DNA from: a virus
Virus record (IMG/VR): IMGVR_UViG_3300023184_000156
Span: 1 to 56,659 of that record
Strand: one strand, 5' to 3'
DNA length: 56,659 bases
A model generated the notes under the pieces. It was not told the origin of the DNA, ran no database searches, and was given only the letters and a program-made list of their open reading frames with translations. Numbering within the stretch: the first letter of the stretch is position 1; every line of letters starts with the position of its first letter. Positions 1 to 7,044 of this stretch are shown one piece after another. The translations under genes were made by a program, and so were the position numbers.

Positions 1-504
1 ATACCCATTTAATTGATCTGTTGTTGAAGCACTATTGTTTGTTGTTGATGATGAAGTTGATGATGTATTTGTTGATACCGTTCTAGTTTCAACAATTGGC
101 GTAGGCGTTGGCGTAGGCGTAGGCGTTGGCGTAGGCGTAGGCGTTGGCGTAGGCGTTGGCGTAGGCGTAGGCGTTGGCGTAGGCGTAGGTGCTGGAGGAG
201 GAGTTGGCTTTGGATCACAAATAGTATTTGTAGATGCTGACCAATTAGGACTTGCAACTGTTCCTAAATTTTTTCTTACATAACTAAATGAACAATAGGC
301 AGTTGGTCCGTTAGGAACTCCATAATCATGTAGTCCTCTTACAGTTACATTAATTTCAGTTCCAGGATCGGAACACGGTAGTTGACCAAAAGTATTAACT
401 CCTGCAACATTATAAGTACCGCTAGCACAAACCTCTGCATGTGCAGGAGATTGGATTAATGTTAAACCCAATACAGTTACAATTCCCACCACTATTTTTT
501 TCAT
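1..504 (-). CDS. Secreted protein with Pro-Thr repeat stalk (3' end cut by window edge)
   Basis: The frame is open from an ATG at 504 to the edge, giving 168 codons without a stop. The first 23 residues form a Sec signal peptide: Lys-Lys, a hydrophobic core, then a SPAHA cleavage site. About 85 residues with four cysteines follow (near 26, 44, 68 and 93), probably a small disulfide-bonded domain. Next comes a stalk of about 35 residues made of Pro-Thr dipeptides, then a Ser/Thr/Asn-rich stretch that runs off the window. Pro-Thr stalks in Gram-positive secreted proteins usually space a domain away from the wall. The ribosome-binding site AAAAGGGG lies 4 bases before the ATG. It is the last gene of the leftward transcript, 13 bases after the 72-aa gene. 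I recognise no family; function unknown. Confidence 0.8.
   Translation of the reverse strand, partial: MKKIVVGIVTVLGLTLIQSPAHAEVCASGTYNVAGVNTFGQLPCSDPGTEINVTVRGLHDYGVPNGPTAYCSFSYVRKNLGTVASPNWSASTNTICDPKPTPPPAPTPTPTPTPTPTPTPTPTPTPTPTPTPTPTPIVETRTVSTNTSSTSSSTTNNSASTTDQLNGY
98..190 (-). repeat. Hexanucleotide repeat encoding Pro-Thr dipeptides
   Basis: On the plus strand GGCGTA and GGCGTT units alternate irregularly for about 15 copies; on the coding strand they read CCT/CCA ACG, that is Pro-Thr. The third-position A/T variation breaks the array into a higher-order pattern. Such arrays change length easily by slippage in 6-base steps, which keeps the frame and alters stalk length. The opposite-strand open frame across it (Gly-Val repeats) is an artefact of the repeat. 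Confidence 0.9.
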
Positions 505-517
505 TTTACCCCTTTTA

Positions 518-736
518 TTAGTTGTCTTTTATTTTAATTACTACTTGACAAGGGTCTCCACCCTCTTCCCATTCTTGGGCTTCTTCATCACTCATATAAG
601 GATCTCCCTCATGAGTGTTACAGAACGGTTCTGTTACCCATCCCCGCTCAATTCCATTAGTTAGCCAAATCTCAAACTCATCAAGATTTGATGACTCTTC
701 TTGTAGATCTTTTAATATATCGTCAAAGTTTGCCAT
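518..736 (-). CDS. Small acidic protein, unknown function
   Basis: A 72-residue, strongly acidic protein with no signal peptide or membrane segment. It has an N-terminal helical part and a centre rich in Trp, Cys and Glu (for example FCNTHEGDPYMSDEE and EWEEGGDPCQVV). The NTHEGDPYMS block looks familiar from hypothetical proteins of environmental phages, but I know no function. No Shine-Dalgarno is present: TATAAT ends 6 bases before the ATG and a TTGACG box lies 17 bases further up, so the mRNA is probably leaderless. It sits between the HslV-like peptidase and the secreted repeat protein, a late-expressed accessory position. Confidence 0.75.
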   Translation of the reverse strand: MANFDDILKDLQEESSNLDEFEIWLTNGIERGWVTEPFCNTHEGDPYMSDEEAQEWEEGGDPCQVVIKIKDN

Positions 737-742
737 ATATAA

Positions 743-771
743 ATTATACTCTTAAATGCTTACCACGTCAA
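743..771 (-). promoter_or_regulatory. Sigma-70-type promoter for the 72-aa gene
   Basis: On the minus strand TTGACG (771-766), a 17-base spacer and TATAAT (748-743) match the housekeeping consensus closely. The -35 box lies inside the last codons of the HslV-like gene. The -10 box ends 6 bases before the ATG at 736, so the predicted start of transcription falls at or next to the start codon (leaderless). Confidence 0.75.
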
Positions 772-1276
772 CTGGACCCATGCAGGTTGGACTAAATTTA
801 ATAGCAGCATTTACTGCACCTGTAACACGCTTCCTAGGATCTTTAGATTTTTCTGTTGCATTTAAATATCCATAGGCGTATTCAGCACCAGAACCCATAG
901 CAAGGTAGTCAAGATTATATTTAGATAAAGACATATCTACAGCACTGTGTTCATATATTTGCCCTCTAACACAAACAATTAAACCTAAATCACCTTCTTT
1001 AGTAGTATCAACCCACCAGTCATTATAAAAATTTCTAAGTTGTTTAATAAACTTAGTTTGCATAAACTTATCTGTGTCTTTAATGTCTGGTACATAAGGA
1101 TTAAAATTATAGCGAATACGTTCACCATCTAATGCGCCAGCATATCCTATTAGGTATGGACCAAGTTTCCAAACCTTTGGTGCTGTTAGTGCTAATATTG
1201 TTCCATCATCAGAAGCACCACGATCACCAGCCATATATACTTTGCCTTCATGACGAACTACAGCCAAGACTGTCAT
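752..1276 (-). CDS. HslV/20S-proteasome beta-like Ntn-hydrolase peptidase
   Basis: A 174-residue protein starting Met-Thr. If Met is removed, Thr1 is the N-terminal nucleophile. Numbering from it, Asp17 falls in YMAGD, Lys33 in TAPKVWKL, and Ser128-Gly129 in MGSGAEYA, close to the Thr1/Asp17/Lys33/Ser catalytic layout of HslV and proteasome beta subunits. The motif GYAGALDGE at 43-51 matches the family GFAGG loop. Length equals bacterial HslV (about 175). No HslU or other AAA+ unfoldase is present in the window, so it may act alone, use a host ATPase, or digest small peptides. A consensus promoter precedes it and GAGGGG lies 9 bases before the ATG. It follows the lysis cassette, suggesting late expression. 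Fold is fairly certain; substrate unknown. Confidence 0.8.
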   Translation of the reverse strand: MTVLAVVRHEGKVYMAGDRGASDDGTILALTAPKVWKLGPYLIGYAGALDGERIRYNFNPYVPDIKDTDKFMQTKFIKQLRNFYNDWWVDTTKEGDLGLIVCVRGQIYEHSAVDMSLSKYNLDYLAMGSGAEYAYGYLNATEKSKDPRKRVTGAVNAAIKFSPTCMGPVDVVSI

Positions 1277-1304
1277 ATAAGAATCCCCTCAGAGTATACA
1301 TTTA

Positions 1305-1333
1305 AGTATACCAAACCCTTTTTACTTAGTCAA
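1305..1333 (-). promoter_or_regulatory. Sigma-70-type promoter for the HslV-like gene
   Basis: TTGACT (1333-1328), exactly 17 bases, then TATACT (1310-1305), preceded by TGG. This combines both a -35 and an extended -10. A second TATACT lies at 1298-1293. Start of transcription is expected near 1298, giving a leader of about 22 bases that carries a Shine-Dalgarno. It lies just beyond the endolysin stop. Confidence 0.8.
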
Positions 1334-1339
1334 AGACCT

Positions 1340-1915
1340 TTATTTGATAATTTGACCACATGCTGAGCATGTTTTAGGCTTACCAGCAGGTTTTTTAGCA
1401 GTATTTACAGGGGTAGAACCAAATTTAGGTCTACCAAACCCTACAATAGAAACCAGAATGCCTTTTTTATTTTTCTTAAAGGCACGAAGTTTTTTACAAA
1501 CCTCTCCACCATTGCGTTGGCTACCTTTAGGATCTCCTGATGTATTTCCTTCTATACACCATACAGTACCGTCGCCATTATCAGCAACAACAATACCTAC
1601 ATGAGAAATTCTATCTACCCCGTCAGATGGGAAATCAAAATATGCAATATCTCCTGGATCTGGATCTGCTAGATCTCCATCAATCCAATTTCCTGCTTTT
1701 TTAAATGCTTGTGCTCCGCCTGGAGTATAAACAGTATTAGGAATCTTTACTCCTGCTTCATTTGCACACCAGTTAACAAATGAACCGCACCAAGGTTGAA
1801 AATCTGCTTTGGTAAATTTACCATACTTAGTTTCGTTATCTTTAGGACCTTCAATAGTTCCTACTTCTGCAGTAGCAACTTCAATAAGACGCTCTGCTGT
1901 ACCTTGATCTGCCAT
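1340..1915 (-). CDS. Endolysin with N-terminal CHAP domain
   Basis: 191 residues. The CHAP (Cys-His amidohydrolase/peptidase) signature is clear: Cys43 in PWCGSFVNWC, His105 in RISHVGIVV, and Glu122/Asn124 in CIEGNTS. CHAP enzymes cut amide bonds in peptidoglycan stem peptides or cross-bridges. The C-terminus is a Lys/Pro-rich linker ending in CSACG (Cys183, Cys186), half of a zinc ribbon, possibly a small wall-binding tail. There is no signal peptide, so release depends on the adjacent holin. Its ATG overlaps the holin stop as TAATG, indicating coupled translation. Confidence 0.9.
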   Translation of the reverse strand: MADQGTAERLIEVATAEVGTIEGPKDNETKYGKFTKADFQPWCGSFVNWCANEAGVKIPNTVYTPGGAQAFKKAGNWIDGDLADPDPGDIAYFDFPSDGVDRISHVGIVVADNGDGTVWCIEGNTSGDPKGSQRNGGEVCKKLRAFKKNKKGILVSIVGFGRPKFGSTPVNTAKKPAGKPKTCSACGQIIK

Positions 1916-2322
1916 TATTTTACCCAGTCTGTATCTACTGGTTGTTCTTCTGGCATTGCTCCGTCTGGTTTAGCAAGTCTACGTGCTTTAGCATCGTCAA
2001 TCTCTGCTTCTAATTTTTTATCTGCCATTGTATTTTTAGCATCAACTTCTTTATTTGCAATTTGTGCTGCCATTATATCTTTAGCACCAGATTGTCCAAT
2101 TAATAATCCTGCTAATGTTCCTGTAATAAATGTTGCAACACTGCCAAGCACGTTAAAAAACATTTTATCGTTCTCTGATTGTCCACCAATTGGTTGTGTT
2201 ACAAATAATAAACCATATAAAATTCCTAGAGATGTACACAATAGAATTGTTCCAAGTGTAATTCCTAAGATAAACTTTAATCTTGCATCTAACTCTTGAG
2301 GAGTTAATCTTTCTTTAGCCAT
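1915..2322 (-). CDS. Putative holin, two membrane segments
   Basis: 135 residues. Two hydrophobic helices (about 17-42 and 55-77) are joined by a short polar loop, and the C-terminal half is highly charged and helical (Lys/Glu/Asp/Ala), the usual class II holin plan. It lies directly before the CHAP endolysin, overlaps it by TAATG, and overlaps the upstream lipoprotein gene by 8 bases. The assignment rests on topology and position, not on sequence recognition. It would form membrane lesions that release the endolysin. Confidence 0.7.
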   Translation of the reverse strand: MAKERLTPQELDARLKFILGITLGTILLCTSLGILYGLLFVTQPIGGQSENDKMFFNVLGSVATFITGTLAGLLIGQSGAKDIMAAQIANKEVDAKNTMADKKLEAEIDDAKARRLAKPDGAMPEEQPVDTDWVK

Positions 2323-2521
2323 TTGTTATTCCCCCTGTTTTTGGTTGTGATATTAAGTCTTCTGGACATGCTCCGTTAGCAGTACAAATTGGCGGTTTGC
2401 ATTCTGCTGCTTCCCAGTTTGCTGGGTCTTGGCATGGATATCTATAATGACCATCATACCCACAGCCAGATAACCCTAATGCTAGGGTAGTTGATAGTAG
2501 GAGTATGCGTAATTTTGACAT
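2315..2521 (-). CDS. Small Cys-rich lipoprotein
   Basis: 68 residues. A lipoprotein signal peptide ends in the lipobox LSGC, with lipidation at Cys20. The mature part of about 49 residues has four further cysteines (near 30, 41, 46 and 52), which could form two disulfides outside the membrane. It is encoded in the lysis cassette between a small membrane protein and the holin. In Gram-negative phages this place is held by Rz1-type spanin lipoproteins. In a monoderm host it might instead affect lysis timing or superinfection. TATAAT lies 6 bases before the ATG and GGGAGT fills the space between, so the start may be leaderless. Confidence 0.75.
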   Translation of the reverse strand: MSKLRILLLSTTLALGLSGCGYDGHYRYPCQDPANWEAAECKPPICTANGACPEDLISQPKTGGITNG

Positions 2522-2527
2522 ACTCCC

Positions 2528-2533
2528 ATTATA
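2528..2533 (-). promoter_or_regulatory. Possible leaderless -10 box before the lipoprotein gene
   Basis: TATAAT on the minus strand ends 6 bases before the ATG at 2521. There is no convincing -35 and no TG extension. It matches the spacing seen at 736 and 54878, but could be chance in AT-rich DNA. Confidence 0.4.
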
Positions 2534-2542
2534 TCAAACTTA

Positions 2543-2716
2543 TTAATCTTCTTTACGAATCCCTATGGTTGCAAACCATATGGCTACTGATAATAGAGTT
2601 ACATACCCTACTACCGTCTTTGCGCTGCCCTCTAAAACCACCCATGCTACAAAGAAGCCCAGGAATGTAAAGTTCTCATTTAGGGCTGCCATACCCCATT
2701 GTTTTAACTTTTTCAT
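2543..2716 (-). CDS. Small two-helix membrane protein (second holin-like candidate)
   Basis: 57 residues from an ATG at 2716 with a strong AGAAGGAGAT ribosome-binding site. That site overlaps the stop of the upstream 868-aa gene; an in-frame start 30 bases further up would lie inside that gene and lacks this site. Two membrane helices (about 13-29 and 34-51) are separated by a short turn with Gly and Lys. The C-terminus is charged (IRKED). Small two-helix proteins beside holin and endolysin genes often act as holin or antiholin partners. No family recognised. Confidence 0.75.
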   Translation of the reverse strand: MKKLKQWGMAALNENFTFLGFFVAWVVLEGSAKTVVGYVTLLSVAIWFATIGIRKED

Positions 2717-2717
2717 T

Positions 2718-5324
2718 TTATCTCCTTCTTCTAGGTGCAGTAGCAATAATTACTTGACCAGCAATAATTGTTACTACTACAATATCTTCTGCTTTTTCAC
2801 GTTCTGGAATAGACATATCAGCACCTATATTAAGTAGGGCTTTGCCTAATTCACATTTTTGCTCTTCTGTTAAACCTTCAATTGCTTCATCTGGATTAAA
2901 ACATCCAGCAATTGCTGCTGCTAATGCTGCTGGACTTTCTAATACAAGCAATGCTGAAGCCACTTCTGCAGTAATAACCACAGGATTACCATTTAAATCT
3001 TCTCTTACTTCTACTGGTATTGCTGGTGGAAGATCTCTATATTCAAGTCCCGCTGCTTTTATGGCTGATGCTTCAACTGGAGCGCCTTCGGCTGAAGTTA
3101 CTAATACATCTGCAACTAAATCTTTTTCTGCTAAAGTAAACTTGCCATCTTCAGCCAATGTTTCTGATAAATTAACAACCTCTGCAGTTGTTATTTTTCC
3201 ATCTGCTAATAACATTTCTGTAATAAACTCTGCTTCTGCCTCTGTTAATCCGCCTTCCGATAATGTAGATGAAACCTCAGCAGCAATTTCTTCAGATACT
3301 TCTCCACCATTAGCAATTGCCTCTAAAACTTCTGCAACCTCAGAAGCATCTAAACCACTATCTGAAACTAAATTACTAACTATGTCTTGCAATTCTTCTA
3401 CGGATAAGGTATCATTATCTTGTGCAATTTCTTCAAAAGAATCCTGACTTTCTTCAAGAATATTTTCTAGTTCATCGTTGGATGAAGATTCATCAGATTC
3501 AGGTGTATCCGTTTCGGGAGATTCAGTTTCTTCGGAAGGCACTTCTTCGGCAGGGATATCTTCCACAGGAGTTTCCTCTACAGGAATCTCTTCTGTTTCT
3601 GTACTCTCCTCTTCAGTTGGAATGGTCTCGTCTGGTAAAGTTTGTTCAGGCGCATAAATAAAAACTGGCTCTGGGGCTGGGGCTATAATAACTTCTTCTG
3701 GTGCGGGTATAGAAATAACAACCTCTGTATACTCACTTACAGGTCCAGACCAGTTAGCAATTCTAATAGTATAAGTAGCACCTTCTGTCAAACCAGTTAA
3801 CTCAATAGACTCTGGAGCACCATCTGTATTATATGTACCACCTTCATATGGATTTTCTGCATTTGGATCATTTGTAACAACTTGATAAAACCAAGTATTT
3901 GCTGTGTACCCTGTTGGTAATTCAGGAGCAATAATTACTGTTGTGCCCTCAACTACTGGTTCTGCAAGTATTGGAGCGGGAGTTGGAATATTATTATTAA
4001 TAGCACTTGTTAATGTTGTAGCCTTAGTATTTAATGTTGACTGCAGAGATGTTTTTGTTGATGTTGCTGTATTTAGTGCATTAGTTAATGAAGTTGTATT
4101 AATAGCATTTATTGCTGATGTATTTGTAGTATTTTGAGAAACTACTGGTGTTAAACTTTGATTTAGTTGTGCAATAGTAGCATTTGCTGCATCAACAGCA
4201 GCCTGCACAGAAGAAGTGTTAGGGTCTACATACGGAGTAAATGATTGACCTTGACTTATTTGTCCAGCAAATCCAGAACTAGGGTTTGTATCTGTTATTG
4301 GAATAATTGTTCCGTTAGTAGTTTCCCTATAATTAAATCTTGCTTGTTGTGGTATTGGACCTATAGCACTAACACTGGCTATCCATGCACCATCTGTTGG
4401 ATTAACATCAGCATTAAATCTTATTTGAACCATTTGAGTGGAAGCATCTTGTTGTGGATATGGACGAACATCCCAAGCAATATCTAAACTTGTTCCAGTT
4501 GTTGCATAGGTAATTCCTGTTCCAGTACTCCAAGTTGTCCAGTCCCAGCCAGCAATAGAAACTGATGGGGCATTTGGTGTCTGGTAATAAATCCATCCTT
4601 GATCTACTCCAAATGTTATTGTTGCATTTGATCCAACATATACGTTACTATATAGAGTTCCGCCCATTAATAAATTAAATGGAAGATTCATTCTTATTCC
4701 AGCATCATCTACTCCAGCCAATACGTTGGTGCTAGTTCCAATAGTTGCTTGTAAATTATTAACTGCTGTTTGAGCATTATCAATTGCAATATTGGCTTGA
4801 GTTAATTCGGTTTGTGCGGTGGCTTGTGCTGTTGTTGCTGCTGTTTTTGCTGCAACTACTTCAGATATTTGAACCTGTGCAGTTGATGTATCAATATTGT
4901 TTATAGAGGTTTGGGCTGTAACAATAGTATCTTTAGCATCTTGAACTACCTGCGAACTTTGGTCTACTGGTGTAACAGATAAGTTTATAGCATTAATAGT
5001 GGCTGTTGCCGTATCTACTAAGGCTACATTTGTTTGTGCTACTGAGACTGTTGCAGTTAGTGTTTCTACCGCTGCCTGAGCCTCTATTCTTTCAGCAACT
5101 GCTACTGCTATAGTGGCTGTAGCAGTATCTGTGGCTGCAATAGCCTGTTGAACCTCTGTAGTAGCCGTTGCAAGGGCTGTATTAACTGCCTGTTGGGCAG
5201 GGCTAACAACAATTTGTTCTTGATTTTCTGTAGCATGAGCACGATCAGGAGACATAATTCCAAAAATTGTTAAGCATAGTCCCACCCCAAAGGCTAATAT
5301 TAGTCTTCGTTTGAGATTATTCAA
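2718..5324 (-). CDS. Large secreted surface protein: coiled coils, beta-sandwich, Fn3-like domain and acidic stalk
   Basis: 868 residues. Start is a TTG at 5324 with GGAG about 12 bases before it; no ATG or GTG lies upstream in frame before a stop. Residues 1-31 are a Sec signal peptide ending AHA. Then come an Ala/Thr/Val heptad region (about 35-200), a beta-rich domain (about 205-365, with GWDWTTWS), a second helical region (365-450), a fibronectin-III-like domain (455-545), a Glu/Pro/Thr/Ser-rich stalk (550-640) and helical repeats. It ends in a hydrophobic segment followed by RRRR, a possible membrane anchor without LPXTG. A secreted, anchored protein is unusual for virion assembly; it more likely decorates the infected cell. 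Its stop overlaps the ribosome-binding site of the next gene, tying it to the lysis transcript. Confidence 0.75.
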   Translation of the reverse strand: MNNLKRRLILAFGVGLCLTIFGIMSPDRAHATENQEQIVVSPAQQAVNTALATATTEVQQAIAATDTATATIAVAVAERIEAQAAVETLTATVSVAQTNVALVDTATATINAINLSVTPVDQSSQVVQDAKDTIVTAQTSINNIDTSTAQVQISEVVAAKTAATTAQATAQTELTQANIAIDNAQTAVNNLQATIGTSTNVLAGVDDAGIRMNLPFNLLMGGTLYSNVYVGSNATITFGVDQGWIYYQTPNAPSVSIAGWDWTTWSTGTGITYATTGTSLDIAWDVRPYPQQDASTQMVQIRFNADVNPTDGAWIASVSAIGPIPQQARFNYRETTNGTIIPITDTNPSSGFAGQISQGQSFTPYVDPNTSSVQAAVDAANATIAQLNQSLTPVVSQNTTNTSAINAINTTSLTNALNTATSTKTSLQSTLNTKATTLTSAINNNIPTPAPILAEPVVEGTTVIIAPELPTGYTANTWFYQVVTNDPNAENPYEGGTYNTDGAPESIELTGLTEGATYTIRIANWSGPVSEYTEVVISIPAPEEVIIAPAPEPVFIYAPEQTLPDETIPTEEESTETEEIPVEETPVEDIPAEEVPSEETESPETDTPESDESSSNDELENILEESQDSFEEIAQDNDTLSVEELQDIVSNLVSDSGLDASEVAEVLEAIANGGEVSEEIAAEVSSTLSEGGLTEAEAEFITEMLLADGKITTAEVVNLSETLAEDGKFTLAEKDLVADVLVTSAEGAPVEASAIKAAGLEYRDLPPAIPVEVREDLNGNPVVITAEVASALLVLESPAALAAAIAGCFNPDEAIEGLTEEQKCELGKALLNIGADMSIPEREKAEDIVVVTIIAGQVIIATAPRRRR

Positions 5325-5360
5325 TTGAGTGGTGGTCTCCTATGTGTAATTATATTAGTA

Positions 5361-5369
5361 ATTATACCA
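5361..5369 (-). promoter_or_regulatory. Extended -10 promoter before the 868-aa surface protein
   Basis: Minus strand TGGTATAAT, with no clear -35. It lies just downstream of the terminator at 5388-5411 and about 37 bases before the TTG start, so the terminator ends one unit and this element starts the next. Confidence 0.6.
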
Positions 5370-5387
5370 TTTTTATTCAATAAAAAA

Positions 5388-5411
5388 GAGGGTAGAAATT
5401 AATCTACCCTC
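5388..5411 (-). terminator. Intrinsic terminator after the 532-aa secreted protein
   Basis: A 9-base-pair stem (GAGGGTAGA paired with TCTACCCTC) with a 6-base loop is followed on the minus strand by six T. It lies 18 bases after the stop at 5430 and ends that transcript. Confidence 0.85.
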
Positions 5412-5429
5412 AATTTTTATAAGGAGTTG

Positions 5430-7028
5430 TTAAGCCTTAACCTTTTTCTGAATCTTTAATACAAGATTAGTTAAGGTTGTGATTAATGTTTTAAGTTGTG
5501 CAACGGTTACAGCCAATGCAGCGACAGCAGCAAGTGCTTGTGATGCTGAATCGGTTACTGTTGCAGTTGCAGACACTTTTACTTGACCTGCTGCTGGTAA
5601 AGAAGTTCCACCAGTTGCGCTGACAGTAACTGCACCTGCAGATAATGGCATGTAAACTTTGTAAGTTTTTACGCCATTTGCGTCAGTTGTAATAGATGTT
5701 GCAGTAATTGTGTCGCTTGATCCACCAAAGGAATAACTTGTAGTAATTCCTGTAGAGGCAAGTAGGTTAGCATATGTCTTTCCAGACAATACTGCACCTG
5801 TTGCATCAACTGGTGAAAGAGTAATTGTGGCTTGCTCTCCTGCTACGTAGTTTGCTTTATCAAAAGCCAACTTAATAGAAGCAACTGCAGCCTCTACACG
5901 CACAGTTACTGTGTCTGCAGAAATTGTTCCACTTTTTACTACTACACCTGCTGAACCAGTTTTAACACCAGCCAAAGAGAACAATGCTTCACCATTAGAG
6001 ATAGAAGCAATTGTTGCTGAATTGCTGATTACTGCTAAGTCTGCTGATGTTGCTGTTAATGTTCCTGCTCCTACAACTACGCCAGCAGCATCGTATGCTA
6101 CGGCAGAAATTGCGTCTGCATTAGAACCTAAAGCAATTGTTGGCTTCTTTACAGTTGTAACAACTTTAGCAATATCGCCATAAAATGTTACTTTTTCTGT
6201 TGCCAAGATTACGCCAGATGCTGAGGTAAGTGTAATTGCTCCTACTCCAGATGTTCCATCAGCAAATACACCAATGTAACTTCCTGCAGGAATAACCAAT
6301 GATCTACCAAGACCAGAAATGGTTGCATGGTTTGTACCATGTCCTAACATACCTGCACCTGAAACAGTTGCTGTAATTGATTCTGAAGCAGAACCATTGG
6401 TAGCATTTTTTTGAGTTAATACAATAACTGCTGCAGCATCAGAAGACACAGCCTTTGAAGCATATACAGTTGCATCTGTTGTTGCTGAAATTGTTTCACC
6501 AGCATTTAAAATAGATGTTGTATAAGCAGTTGATGCTTTAAGATCTGGAGCAGTAACGGTTACTGTCCATGTAAGAGCAGCAGATGTAACTGAGCCAGAT
6601 GCGCTAGTTAATGTAGGAATAAATCTAACTACGTATGTTCCAGCAACGCTAGGCACGTAAAGTGATGCTGTCAATTTTGCAGTAACATAACCAGTAGTGT
6701 TAGTTGCTGGTGAAATTGATGCTGTTTTTGTATCTGATGATAACGCCACTGTTGCACTAGATGTTTCTGTAACAGCAAACTGTGGAACGCTAGCAGTAGA
6801 TGGGGAAGACAACACTGCAGATATTACCGAAACGGTATCTCCAATTGATGTTCCCAAAAATGATACTGACACAACTGCTGTTGCAGTCTCGCCAGGATTG
6901 ATTGTATCTGCTACTGCATCAATGCTAACAACGTCAGCATATACTGTAGCCTGTGTCGGAAGTGCCGACATCACGCCAAGCGTCAAGGCTGCAGCCAAGA
7001 CTGTGGCAAGTTTCTTAAATGAATTCAT
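5430..7028 (-). CDS. Secreted Ig-like/S-layer-like surface protein
   Basis: 532 residues rich in Ala, Ser, Thr and Val with almost no Cys. A Sec signal peptide (1-27, ending TQA) is followed by repeated beta-sandwich-like segments with bacterial Ig-like spacing, including SIDAVADTINPGETATAVV and KLAFDKANYVAGEQATITL. The last 40 residues are a heptad-like helix ending KIQKKVKA. I associate that tail with surface proteins of freshwater acI actinobacteria and their phages; this is recollection, not a search. ATG at 7028 has AAGGAGAAG just before it, and the gene follows terminase by 16 bases. A strong terminator follows it, as expected for a highly made product. It may coat the cell or mimic a host surface layer; a virion decoration role cannot be excluded. 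Confidence 0.75.
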   Translation of the reverse strand: MNSFKKLATVLAAALTLGVMSALPTQATVYADVVSIDAVADTINPGETATAVVSVSFLGTSIGDTVSVISAVLSSPSTASVPQFAVTETSSATVALSSDTKTASISPATNTTGYVTAKLTASLYVPSVAGTYVVRFIPTLTSASGSVTSAALTWTVTVTAPDLKASTAYTTSILNAGETISATTDATVYASKAVSSDAAAVIVLTQKNATNGSASESITATVSGAGMLGHGTNHATISGLGRSLVIPAGSYIGVFADGTSGVGAITLTSASGVILATEKVTFYGDIAKVVTTVKKPTIALGSNADAISAVAYDAAGVVVGAGTLTATSADLAVISNSATIASISNGEALFSLAGVKTGSAGVVVKSGTISADTVTVRVEAAVASIKLAFDKANYVAGEQATITLSPVDATGAVLSGKTYANLLASTGITTSYSFGGSSDTITATSITTDANGVKTYKVYMPLSAGAVTVSATGGTSLPAAGQVKVSATATVTDSASQALAAVAALAVTVAQLKTLITTLTNLVLKIQKKVKA

Positions 7029-7044
7029 TCTTCTCCTTATTAGT

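Noticed and set aside
35-283. Plus-strand open frame made of Gly-Val repeats
   Set aside because: It is the antisense of the Pro-Thr repeat gene, without ribosome-binding site or promoter.
2842-3447. Plus-strand frames opposite the 868-aa gene (and similar ones at 5911, 6697, 39346, 42113 and 53506)
   Set aside because: Antisense shadows of low-complexity Ala/Thr/Ser/Glu coding sequence; no promoter or ribosome-binding site and strange composition.
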